This document shows positions 20,852-32,257 of a stretch of DNA of 64,000 nt, piece by piece. A model generated the notes under the pieces. The model saw nothing but the letters and a program-made list of their open reading frames with translations. It ran no database searches and was not told the origin of the DNA. Position 1 is the first letter of the stretch. Each line of letters opens with the position of its first letter. Made by a program: the position numbers and the translations under genes. This stretch comes from Phascolomyces articulosus (Eukaryota > Mucoromycota > Mucoromycetes > Mucorales > Lichtheimiaceae): the NCBI GenBank assembly GCA_025677815.1, contig JAIXMP010000005.1:62001-126000 (forward strand). The letters run 5' to 3'.

Positions 20852-23800
20852 TTACCCCCTACCAGGTTGGAACAACCGTCATGATAAGTTTGTGCATTAC
20901 ACTGTCTTCAGAGATAAAGTAACTAGTCAATAAAACTCCAGTGAAAAACCCAGGGTCTGTTATTGGGATAAAAAAGCTTTGGAGAAAGACATGTTTAAGT
21001 GCGTCTGCGTTTAGTAAAACGAGGTGAACGACGTGGCTCATTTAATGCACGTTTGCTCGATTTACTTTTCTTTGGCGTTTGTGGTACGTGTTCAACCTTA
21101 TTGTCTGTATTGTTATTTTTATTAAGACGTGGAGGTGATGTACGTTTACCAGCAGTACCATTATTGTTATTGCGACGTTGCCAATATTTTTCAATCAGCG
21201 TTAAGTCATTGAAGTGCTCGATAGGTTCCCATGTATCATCTTCAGGACCATAACCTTTCCATCTGACAAGGTATTTGTAATGACCTGGTGTACCTTGATG
21301 ATCCACAATAGATTGTATTTCATAAAAGTCATCACCAGAGGCGATGGTGTCTTGTGAAATTAATTTAATGTGATGTGGAGGAATATCGCGAGAAAGAAGA
21401 GCGCCAGTTGGATCAGTTAAAACATATTGACCATTGCCCTTGTTCTTTCCATGCACTGTGTACGGTCCCTCATAACGAGCATCCGTTTTTGATTTATGAT
21501 TCATACTTAAGATCATGACTTTACTACCAACAGGGAATTCTTTAATAATTCGGAATTTTTTAGAGAATTTTCCTTACTGTGCATCTTGCAATGCAGTCAT
21601 ACGATCTCGTATTGTGGGAATGACTATGTTAGCCAGGTTTTCTTCGCGTTTATCGTTAAATCGTAGTTCATCATCCACTTCCTGTACATCCAAATGACTA
21701 TAATCCTGCTATAAATTGGGTTGATGTGCAAACATCAAGGAAAAGGGATGGGAGTTGTGTAACTTTGCAATTTTGTTGTTAATACTAAGTTGTGCAGCAG
21801 GAAGGAATAGATCCTAATCATCGTTTTTACCATGTAGGCGTTGAACAATAATATTTTTCATTGCTTTAACTTTAACTTCTGTTCCACCATTTGCTCTGGG
21901 ATTGTATGGTGTTAGTAATCTACTGTCAATACCACAATGTTCCAGAAGGTGTTGAACAACTTCATTCGCAAACTCTGTACCTCTGTCACTCTGTAAGATT
22001 TTACAAAAACCGAAATCAGCAAAGATTTGTACAAGTGTTTTTGTAACAGTAAGAGCGGTCTTATCAGGAATAGCACGTAAGAGAGTGTATCGCGAGTACA
22101 TATCCACAATAACTAAAACATAGTTTTACCACATGGAGTAGTGCAATTAAAATCACCAGTATCAATACCAATATGATCCCAAGGTTGATCAGCATAGATA
22201 CTACGCAAAGGGTGAAATCCATGTTTTCCAATTGTAAACCTTTGACAGTCAGGACAACTAGCAACCACGTTTTGAGCATCAGCTTTAATTGAGGTCCAGT
22301 GTATGTGTTGACTATGTATTTCGTTGACTAGAGCATCAATACCAAAATGTCCATTGAGATGTGCCTGTTGTAATAGGTGTTCTCGTTCATTTTCAGGTGG
22401 TGTCATGAAGTCTGTGTAGTCATTGTGAAGAATGGCGGCACGTTGGAAATGGGTGGAAGAATAAAAAGAAGAATTTTTAATTTCTTGTGAATTTTTATTC
22501 TTGTGTGATGGTCGAAGGTCGCCGAGGTATGGAGAAGAAGCGATTATATGCTCCGAATTATCCCCCTCCAGCTTCTTCGTAGTTGACCAAAGGCATGAAA
22601 TAGCATTGGGAATGACATTGTCATAACCACGAATGTATTCAATAGTAAAATTATAATCACAAATAATATCTAACCAGTTAACCTATCATTGCATTAGCGA
22701 CAGGTTGAGTGTGCAAGAAAGTAAGTGCCTTATGATCGCATTGGATCATAAATTTCTGTGGCCAGCCCCATAAAATTTTATGATAGCGGCGAAGACTAAA
22801 CACAATACTTAAAAGCTCTCGTTTTGTAGTGCTGTAGGATCTTTCTGCCTTATTAAGCTGACGACCCATAAAGCCAATATAACGGTATTGGTTGTTGACG
22901 ATTTGATAAAGAACGCATCCAATACCTATGTCAGAAGCATCAGTAGCTAGGTAAAGGGGAAGTCTTTTGTCAATTTGACTGAGAACAGGAGCGTGTTGTA
23001 ATGCCGTTTTAATATTATTAAAGGCTGTAGTATGCTCATTTGTCCAGTGTTTAGATAAAACTTTACAGATCGAAGTTCATCCAGTTTTTTGGTGAGAAGT
23101 TGTACACCAGGGATGTGATCCCATAAATAATTGATATAACCAAGAAAGCGTTGTAAGCCTTTAACATCAAGAGGTATCGGCCATTCATCAACATTAGTAA
23201 GTTTCTTTTTGTCGACGGAAATAGAACCAGCTTGAATATTAAAACCCAAAAGACTAACACTTTTCTGTGCAAATGAACATTTGTCTTTGTTAATAACAAG
23301 ATTAGCGCTGAAAGATGACGTAAAACTTCTTGTATATGTAGAGTGTGCAAATTCATATCCCCATTGTGGCGATGACATATCGTCAACATAAATATTACAA
23401 TATGGAAGATCACTGAATAAAGATTGCATGCATCGTTGTACATGTGAAGATAAGAATTTTAAACCAAAAGGAGAACAACGAAATAATACTGTTGATTTTG
23501 AAAAGTGAAAGAAGTACAATTCTGATGTTTTTCATAAATTTTAAATTTGTGAAAACAGCTTTTCAAATCCAATGTGGTAAAAATTGTAGCATTCTTAATT
23601 TTGTGGAAAATGTCACGAATTAATGGTAACTCATGGTTGTCATCAGGAAGTAACAAATTCAAAGGGCGAGGATCTAAACAAATACGGAATTTGGTAAGAT
23701 TACCTTCAGCATCCTTTTTTGGCACAAAAGTAAGAGGATTATTAAAAGGTGTACCGGAGGTGCGTGTTTGATAATACCATCGTTCATCCATTCATCAATT

Positions 23801-24810
23801 TGTTGTTGAAGAACAGGAATAATTTTGTCAGGTAATGGATATTGTCTACGATTGACGACTTTGCCTGAGGTATGTTTAAATATACGATAGATTCAGGTAA
23901 AGTGCAAAAGTGAGAAGGAGGAATATTTATATTTTCCTGTAGATAAGGTTCGATCTTGTTCAGAAATAATTGATGCTCATCCTGAGAACCAGCGGGAGAA
24001 TTATCAGGTTCAGGTAATTCAATGGGTTCAGGAATGGAAACATGAGAAGGTTTGTGCCAACAATAAGCTAAACCCCCCATATAGATACCAATTTTAGACA
24101 TAAGATCAGTGCCAATGGAAACATCAGTGTCAGCATTAAAATCCATAATTTCAAAATCATGATAAACAGAGATTCCATTGTGTAAGATTTTAATTTTATT
24201 TATTTTTCCAATTCTATTTACACCTAAACCAGGTATAGCCATGTCAATCTTGCTGGAACAAGGAACAATAGTAAGTCCAAGGCGTTTGACAACATGTGGT
24301 TTCGCGGATGAAAATGTTGCGCCTGGATCAATAAAAGCAAAAATTTCAAGATCCTATAAAGTAATAGGAATGTAATATGCTTTTGTGTTTTTATAAAGGT
24401 GATTGGAAAAATTGTGCAAGTGGTTTGACTTATAATTAAAACATGCCTCATCCAAAGCCTCACTAACCTCTGTCATCATGAAATCTTTAGCAGAAGAAGA
24501 TGACGTGGGTAGAGTAGATGAAAGCGAATTTGAAGAAACTGATCTGTCTTGACCACCCAGAGGGGAAGACAAAAGTGTAGTTACCGGAGTAACAGAAGAA
24601 GAAGCAACAGGTACAGAGCCTGATGATGATGATGATAGTGGTGTGACTGGTGCGGAACCAGAAACCGGTAGTAAGAGGAAGTAACCATTTTGGTTTGATG
24701 GATAGAAGAAGAAGGTATAGACATGGTGAATGAAATAAGGTAGGGAAAAAATAAAATAGAATAAGGTAGAGATTATAGAGAAAAAATAATAAGGAATTCG
24801 TTGAAAAAAA
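20852..24810 (-). pseudogene. Degenerate gag-pol of old gypsy copy
   Basis: Minus-strand frames give, in order, a short gag remnant (about 24720-24370), retropepsin with FIDPGATFSS (about 24330), reverse transcriptase (about 23790-23050), RNase H, integrase (about 22400-21540) and a chromodomain (21300-21190), ending at 20995. Compared with the young copy it carries stops at 21574-21576 (CAA to TAA), 21709-21711 and 21814-21816 (TGG to TAG) and several single-base losses, near 22125, 23070 and 23378. At the gag/pol junction gag and protease are in one frame separated by a single TAG. The frame break found at 35592 in the young copy is absent here (CAA). Confidence 0.85.
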
Positions 24811-25242
24811 TGTTGTATCAGAGAGAAATCAATTAATAAAAAGAATAAAAGGAGATAAGATAAGTCAAAAGACCAAAAATAATGAACTGAAGTTTATTAA
24901 GATAAAAAATAATCACTCTTTTATAAGAAAGTGCTCATCATGGATGGACTATCACAACTTGCACATTATGGTGTAATATTAGAATATAGATTGCATCATT
25001 TGGATTGCATGTTATAAGGACAGTATATTTAAGTAGACCATGAATGATATCATTAGAAGGATTGGGTGATCCAGCATAATTAACAATATATGAAAGAGGA
25101 TGGTGCAATACTGTGTGTAATATAAGCAATCATCTAAATAGAATCACCGCACAAGTGAGATATAGGGTGAATGACATTAATAATAATAATAATAATGAAG
25201 AATTATTATTTATTGTGAAGCCATTGTATGTTGGATACAACA
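24811..25242 (-). repeat. 5' LTR of old gypsy copy
   Basis: 432 bp, TGTTGTATCAGAG to GATACAACA on the plus strand. A primer site beginning with TGG is not present next to it; the adjoining minus-strand sequence is a T-run followed by CAACGAATTCCT, the same as in the young copy. Confidence 0.85.
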
Positions 25243-25244
25243 AT

Positions 25245-25930
25245 AGCCCACAGATTTGGATACCTTTTACTACTAAGACAATGCAATGCTTATCTGATAT
25301 ATATGGCTTTGATGTGACAAAGAAGGTATATTTAATATATTATTAGATGGTGGGGTTATATATGTTGAGAGGATATGCTAAATAACAATTTTACTATTTA
25401 TTTAGACATAATTTTATTATTAGGTGTTTGAAAGAAAAGAAGTACTAGTTAGACCAAATGATAAAGTAATCATTAGATTGTAACTTTGGAAAGGAGATGG
25501 GTTTGGAAAAACAACTGGACTTCATAATAGAATGGTCTATAGGGCATTAGAGCAACATAGTTCATCCAAATGAAAGAACAACATAGTAAAGCTATCCTTA
25601 AAGCTCAATACTAATGGTCAGCACAATAATTATATGAATTTAGTTAATATGATATACTATGTAGAAATATTAACCTATTTCTGTTATAAAGTTAATGATG
25701 TAAGGACACTATTAGCTATTGTAAAGATATATGAAGTATTTGACACTTGTAAGGTTGGTGCTTGGCCATACAGGACAAAGAAATCAACAACAATACAAAC
25801 TGTTGTTAATGTAAATGATATAGTTAGTATTGTTTGGTCTATTGAAAGTTCTTCCAAGTAATATTATTTATGTGCAGTTGAAGATTCTGGCAGAAAAAAG
25901 GTGAAAAATGTTAATAAACAAGGGAAAATA
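25245..25930 (+). pseudogene. Unrecognised decayed coding remnant
   Basis: Plus-strand sequence reads as protein over about 200 codons once a probable intron (about 25327-25423) is removed: IWIPFTTKTMQCLSDIYGF, then RKEVLVRPNDKVIIRL, then VNMIYYVEILTYFCYKVNDV, then VNVNDIVSIVWSIESSSK. Stops interrupt it at about 25481 (TAA after RL), 25573 (TGA) and 25859 (TAA); CAA and CGA precursors would explain the first two. It begins exactly at the outer edge of the old gypsy LTR, so its 5' part was lost in the rearrangement. No family recognised. Confidence 0.35.
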
Positions 25931-25989
25931 ATAACAAAAGATATATTAGGAAAACTTTCATATGTGTGGTAGAAAACACACTTTATGTG

Positions 25990-27110
25990 TAGTATATATT
26001 GTCTAGATGTAGCTTAGATATAGTTTTTTTTCTCTTCTTTCTTCTTTCCTCTTACCATTTTTCATTTTTTTTTTAAAAAAAATAAAAACATATATTCTTT
26101 CACTGCAAAAAAAGGGGTGTATCACCAGAATTTCATTATTGTGATACACTATTGATATTGTGATGAACCACAACAATGGTTCTATTATGTCCATTTATTT
26201 ATCAGTTAAACATCATTCTCATATATATGATATGACCATTAACACACTATACCAAGTTAAATTCTTATTACTAATAAACACAGTGTAAGAATACTATATA
26301 AAGAAATAAACAGTAAAGAAGTGTAGACATTGGAGAAGATCGGTGTACTAGTCTATAACTTAACTAAATATACATGTATAATCATATGTAATTTAAGAAG
26401 TAAGAGATCCTTCATCTCAGCTCATTGAACATAGATTATTAATCACAATTAACTGGACATCATCTCTGTAGATAATAGAACCATATATAAAGACCAACAT
26501 TTTTAAATAATAAAAGATTCTCAACTATATTCATTTAGTCCCACTTTTCATACATTTTATTTTTTTTATTCGTCTTATTGTCATTTCACCTCAGATATTT
26601 CTAATAACCACAAAAATTTCATCAGAATATCAATAGTTTCTTGATATTCAAACTGTTATGTAAATATCATAAGAATCTTATAAATTATAAAGTCTACTAT
26701 TTTTTTTTATGTGCAAAATTTATAATAGTTAAACCTAAACTATAACACATCATGGCCAAATAATATGAAGCTGGTTATGTTAATAAATTATATAATCATT
26801 ATTTTTAGTCAGAAATAATCTTTATATCTTTTTATCTCTATCTTGAGAGGGCATTGATAAAAGAAACTATATTGAAAGGATCAATAACTTGACATTTTTA
26901 GCATTTTTAAATTTAAATAGAGTATAATTTAACTTATTTACTACTTAATTAAAAACGATTACACTATAAAAAAAGATATGCAAAATATATAAAATGTGAT
27001 TGTAAATCCTATAAAACAACAGTAAAAGTTTTTATTTCTGTTCATATTATTCTAATAAAAAAAAACCATAAGAAATTACAAGTCAATAAAAAAAAAGGTT
27101 TATTAAAAAA
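25990..27110. other. Non-coding AT-rich stretch with dispersed repeat
   Basis: No gene. 26440-26600 contains a diverged copy of the dispersed repeat at 6420-6790 (ATATATAAAG ... AATAAAAGATTCTCAAC). Confidence 0.4.
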
Positions 27111-27114
27111 TAGG

Positions 27115-27905
27115 ACAGTTTCTAACTTCTTCCTGTACTTCTTCATAGGTCATCTCCTTATTGCTCCACTCATCATCATCTGAGCTACTCTTATACTCTA
27201 CCGGCTCAGGAATCTTCACTTCCTTTTTCTCCTCCTCGTTTTTCTCCTCCGTATCATCATCGTCATCACACCATTCAAAAGATGGTGTCAGTTGGCTATA
27301 ACCACCATACCCAAAGGCCCGGAGCTTAGCAAATGGACTATAGGTGTATGCACCCTTTCTCCTAAATGCAAAATATATAGCAACTTGATTTAGGACACAC
27401 TATCTCAATTTATTAATATAAACCATCAGACGTACCACTTTCTTACTAAGTAACAGACCAAAGAAGGATCGTCATCGAATGTGCCAGCAGCGAACTTTTG
27501 CTAAACATGAGGTTCGTACAGATCATTCTTTAATAATGGCTTGATGCTTTTTATTGTCGTGTTAATAATAGTAATAATTAATAATAATAATAATGGTTCT
27601 ACTTACAGTTTACGGCACGTCTGCTTCAAAACTTCATCCATCCACTCTATGTAACCATTAAATGTTCAGAATTATCCAATATAGAAGGGGGGTTGGAGCT
27701 ATTATTTTTAAGTTAAATATATATAATAATTAAAATATGAGATATAACACATAAAAAAGCTCAATGTATAGATAAATGTTATTGAACGTACATGGAGGAT
27801 AGTGGTGAGTCTATTGATTCTAAATCTTTGGTCACCCAATCATCAGGTCAGTGACGTTTGATAGATAGGTTCATTTTCATGTTAGTAATATTGGTTGGTA
27901 GCATT
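27115..27905 (-). pseudogene. Decayed multi-exon gene of unknown function
   Basis: Minus-strand exons can be followed from ATG near 27900: MLPTNITNMKMNLSIKRH, a TGA, DDWVTKDLESIDSPLSS; an intron at about 27794-27700; YIEWMDEVLKQTCRKL after a frame change; KFAAGTFDDDPSLVCYLVRK after a TAG; an intron with GTACGT...TTTAG near 27435-27365; then AYTYSPFAKLRAFGYGGYSQ and a long acidic tail with WSNKEMTYEEVQ ending in TAG near 27110. Two stops and a frameshift make it inactive as it stands. It lies immediately outside the 3' end of the Helitron, so the Helitron may have landed next to its start. Family unknown. Confidence 0.4.
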
Positions 27906-27946
27906 GTTGGATGATGGAAAAGTAAATGAAAGATGTTAATAAGAGA

Positions 27947-28090
27947 CTAGCTGTCCTTTCTCGCTTCGCTCGAATGAATGAGCCCCTACGCTTCGCTTCG
28001 GGTCATTCAGTGGACATCGTCACAAGGGGGGTTCCCCCCTTGACCCCCCAATATGGGGGCAAGCCCCCATACCCCCATTGCAGGCGCCTT
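27947..28090 (-). other. Helitron 3' terminus with hairpins
   Basis: A sharply GC-rich block in an AT-rich region. It contains the palindromes AAGGGGGGAACCCCCCTT (28025-28042) and TATGGGGGCAAGCCCCCATA (28051-28070), a stem pairing AATGAGCCC with GGGTCATT, and the CGAGCGAAGCGAG motif, and ends in GGACAGCTAG with T next to it. Helitrons carry a short hairpin just before a terminal CTRR, so this fits, though several stems rather than one are present. Confidence 0.75.
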
Positions 28091-28099
28091 CAAAGCTTA

Positions 28100-28610
28100 A
28101 TAACACTTTTTGGAACCATACAATGAATTACATGATTTAAACGAATTAAATCATTTACTTTTAAATTTTAAAATTCGTCCATCACACATCTTGTGTAGTT
28201 TTTATCTATAAAAATGTTTCCATACAATAAGATTTATAATTTAACATAAATGTGCGAACAATAGATAAGTGTTCTTTATATAAGAACTAATTTGGTCAAT
28301 TTCAAATTGCTATTATTTATTACTGTAATAAAATAGTACATATGCATAATTAAGATTTATAATGTAAAGAGAATAATTAAAAATATTTAATTATATAATG
28401 TAAATTTTTTAAATATTTTGTAGTATAGATATATATAAAGTACAAAGTAGAATATAATTTAGGTATTGTAGATGTGGTGTACACAGAGTAGTGTTTATAT
28501 GAAAATAATAATAAAATAACGAAAGTGTTTTTTTTTTTGGAATTCTATGACATCAATGTAGCGAATATATTAAAAGTTGGTATGTGTGTAGGTATATAGA
28601 TATAATTTTT
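28100..28610. other. Non-coding Helitron 3' region
   Basis: AT-rich sequence between the helicase stop and the GC-rich terminus; no open frame of note. Confidence 0.4.
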
Positions 28611-31150
28611 TTAACATAGAACTTCAGTGTAGACTATGTTACAGGTGTAAAATCCAGGTAATCCCTCAATTGTTGATCTGTCATGGTCAAGTGTGATATG
28701 GATAGAACTTGGAGTGCGGATATGTGACATTGCTATATAGAGTAAACCATAGTTAAACACAGGCTCTGGCAAATATAAACCAACTTGATCCATTGTTTGA
28801 CCTTGTGCCTTGTTGATGGTCATTGTAAAGGCCAAACGGATAGGAAACTGCATTCTTGAAAATTCAATAGAACACTGTGATTTTGTGGCATTCAAAGTTA
28901 TTTGTGAAATGAGGACAGTATCTCCAGCATGTGAACCAGTTGCAATCTCAGCTTCAATAATATACTGTCGAAATGACCTAAAAATCAAGAGTGTACCATT
29001 GCAGAGTCCTTGAGAGGGATTCAGATTATGGAGGAGCATTACTGAACAACCTGGCTTGAGCTTTAGCTTATGGGGAGGTAAGCTAGATGGGTTTAGCTCG
29101 TTCAGTAATTCAGGTAGGTAGGCAAGTTGATCCTCAGGTTCAGGCATCGAATCGGCGCTTATAAATTCATGAACATCACTAGGGAATAGTTGATCAATTA
29201 TCAAGTCATTGATTTCTGCAACATCCTTATTCTTTGGTGTAAGGATTGTGTGACTTGATAAATGGTAGGTTGTTGGAGGTGTTGATAACATATCACTAAA
29301 GACAGCATAAATTAAAGTATGAAGATTGAAACTAGGTAATATCATACTGTCAGGAATTCGCACCATAACTTCAGTTCCAAGGATAACATGTTTACGACCA
29401 TCACCAATGCGTAATAAATATGAGGCAAAATCACGTAATATAGCTGCATCAGTAGCATTACTTGCTTGTTGAACCCTCATATTTATTTGAAGCCTATGCT
29501 TGTCAACTTGAGGCCAAAAATCTGCTTGATTTAAGCATTGACTTATAATCTATGACCTTGTTCCATTAGGGATGACAGGTAAAACCTAATAAATAATATA
29601 TGAAAGATGTGAGTATCATAGTTTTTAAAAAAATAATCTTTACTGAATAAATAAATAGAAATAATTACGTACCTGTCTAAAATCTCCAGAAAAGATAACG
29701 ATTTTACCCCCAAATGGAACATGCACTAAAGCAGGGTCACGTTTAGATTTTGACATCAAGTCTTGCAAACTATGGTTGACTGCATGGATGATGTCTTTTG
29801 AGACCATTGATGCCTCATCCTAGATGATGATTCTTGCCTCTACCAGTAGCTTTCCTTTATCTGATCTTGGAGTAAAGGAACAAACTGTATCCTTATAAAC
29901 ATCCAAAGGAATCTGTAGTACAGAATGACTTGTTCTTCCTCTAGTTAACAAAAGTGATGCTGTTCCGCGAGAAGCAACAGCTAGGGCAATATCTCCTTGT
30001 CGACGAACAGATTTAAGAATTGCATTGAATAGGTAAGTCTTGCCAGTACTACTGGGACCATCAATGAAATGGATCTTTGGTTCATTCAATGGCCTTGATA
30101 ATGAAGCAATAACCGCATCGTTTATTCGTTGTTGATCAGCATTAAAATGACGTGGAGTTGGAGGTGTCAATTCAAGCTGTCTTGCAATTCGTCGATGCAA
30201 TTGGAATACCCATAGCTCTGCTTCTTGGGCATCATCATCAGTGGTTCTTAGATCTTGTTCTGGCAAAATAAAACCATCAAATTGAGTAAGCGAAGAAGAT
30301 AGTTCCACTATGATATCTTCTATTGCAATGAGCGCTTGACCATACATATAATCTGATGAATCCAAGTTTGGATTGCATAATTCAAGACATGCAGCATGAA
30401 GAAAATCCTCGGAAAGCATATCCTTATGCACTTGCCATAAAGAGTAAGGATCTGAGTGGTGACAATAAGTAAGGATTATAGCAAATAGTTGACGTAAGGC
30501 AGAAGGCATTTCATATAAGGAAGCTTGTTGTAGACACACCTCCTATTCCTCTTAGTCTGTTATAATCCCTTGTCAACAGGCTGCAGCTTGAAATGTCGGA
30601 AATACTTCTTCATTTTGTTTACCTAGGTAGATAGTACGCAAATCTTGATAACCTCGTGCACCAGGGACATTATGAAGAAGTTGACGCAAATAGTACTTTT
30701 CAACTTCCTTAGGAGATACTGCATAAACTTGACCAATAGTACCACCATGGCCACATTCATGGATCTTCCACTTTTGTGTTTTTGGTTGATAGACATATGA
30801 TTCTGGGAAATCAGGGTATAAAATATGTCAGTTCGGACCATGTTGGTTTTCTTGATTATATTCAAACCATGCAAGCAATGTAGTACTATTATTATGTGTG
30901 GCAATGGTAGTCGGGTCTTCTTCTTCATCAAAAGTGACCAACTGTTCACCAGGTAGGTGTACTGCCAATCGTTGGTGACTTGGAAACTCCTTATGTAATG
31001 GAAAACTAAATATTCGCCAGCAGGATTCAGATGGAGATATGTATCGAGTGTCAATATTTAAGTGGATTTCATCATAATCAATAATATCTTCTTGACCATT
31101 TGAATCTTACTGTCTTGGTTCACGTTGTTGCCCTGTTATTTGATTTGGTG
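28611..31150 (-). pseudogene. Helitron PIF1-like helicase half
   Basis: Follows RYISPSESCWRIFSFPLH (about 31045) and LAVHLPGEQLVTF, typical Helitron linker motifs, then the Walker A motif IDGPSSTGKTYLF (about 30060), and Walker B as III-stop-DEASMV, where TAG at 29820-29822 stands for the usual Trp. A GDFRQ box leads into an intron (about 29675-29587). The C-terminal half runs 29480-28611 with LKPGCSVMLLHNLNPSQGLCNGT, FTMTINKAQGQT and LLYIAMSHIRTPSSI. Another TAG at 29550-29552 follows NGTRS, where Gln would be expected. The 289-residue 3' block is still open. Not functional as it stands. Confidence 0.85.
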
Positions 31151-31741
31151 GTAATTTAGTGGTGATGAAAGTGTGAATGCTATATGTGTTGCTTATAAGA
31201 TAGATAATAATTTATGATATGATAATTGAGTGTAAACACCAAAATGTGTTAATCAGTTATATTTAATGATATTAAGTAACAGGGCTTTTGGTGAGCAACA
31301 CGATGTTACTAATAAGATTTGCTTCTTATAATTACAATTCTTATAGCAACTAAAGTTTTTATATATCAGTTCGTGATATTTAGTGAGCACCAGTAATATT
31401 AATGTATATTACACCGATTAAAGCAACAGATATCAATACTAATGTTTTAAGCAAGTATCTGTTTATATGTGATTATACAGCTATATTAGCGTGGATTCTT
31501 TAGGCCACAGTAAAATATATAATACGAATAATATATGATATATAATTGAATTATCGTTTGAAGTATAAAAAATGTATAACAAGTGAAGCTTAGATTAGCA
31601 GTTCTTGTTATTACAAAAGAGTAACTTGTGTAGTATGTTACTATATGATATAATCCTTGATATAATGTCTTGAATTCAATGATAATAATCAAAGTCAGGT
31701 ATGTTACTTCTGACTGGTAATGATAATAGAATCAGGATCAG

Positions 31742-32176
31742 TGTTGTATCCAACATACAATGGCTTCACAATAAATAATAATTCTTCATTATTATTATTA
31801 TTATTACTGTCATTCACCCTATATCTCACTTGTGCGGTGATTCTATTTGGATAATTACTTATGTTACACACAGTATTGCACCATCCTCTTTCACATATTG
31901 TTAATTATGCTGGATCACGCAATCCTTCTAACGATATCATTCATGGTCTACTTAAATATACTGTCCTCATAACACGCAATCCAAATGATGCAATCTATAT
32001 TCTAATATTACACCATAATGTGCAAGTTGTGATAGTCCATCCATGATGAGCACTTTCTTATAAATAGAGAGATTATTTTTTATCTTAATAAACTTTAGTT
32101 CATTATTTTCGGGTCTCGTTGACTTATCTCGTCTCCTTTTATTCTTTTTATTAATTGATTTCTCTCTGATACAACA
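31742..32176 (+). repeat. 5' LTR
   Basis: 435 bp, TGTTGTATCC to GATACAACA. A TATAAATA box near 32060 and an AATAAA signal near 32086 support promoter and polyadenylation functions. The only difference from the 3' LTR is TTTAGTT here against TTCAGTT there; the old copies have C, so this base changed C to T in a CpA. No TGG-type primer site follows. Confidence 0.95.
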
Positions 32177-32257
32177 TTTTTTTCAACGAATTCCTCGTTA
32201 TTTTCTCTCTATAACTTATATCTTATTCTATCCTATTCTTTCTTACCTTATTTTACT

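Larger units (their letters stand above)
20416..25242 (-). mobile_element. Old inverted copy of the chromodomain Ty3/gypsy element
   Basis: Both LTRs and most of pol are present on the minus strand. Flanking pentamers differ (GAAGG on the left, ATAGC on the right), so the copy has been rearranged after insertion or is a product of recombination. Relative to the young copy it has lost about 1.2 kb of gag but keeps 80 bp at the gag/pol junction that the young copy lacks. Confidence 0.85.

Noticed and set aside
31861..32046. A 61-codon frame recurring in the LTRs (also 37348, 42484 and, inverted, near 24938 and 40923)
   Set aside because: It is repeated only because the LTRs are near-identical copies; more diverged LTRs at 18.2 and 18.9 kb do not keep it, so there is no sign of selection.
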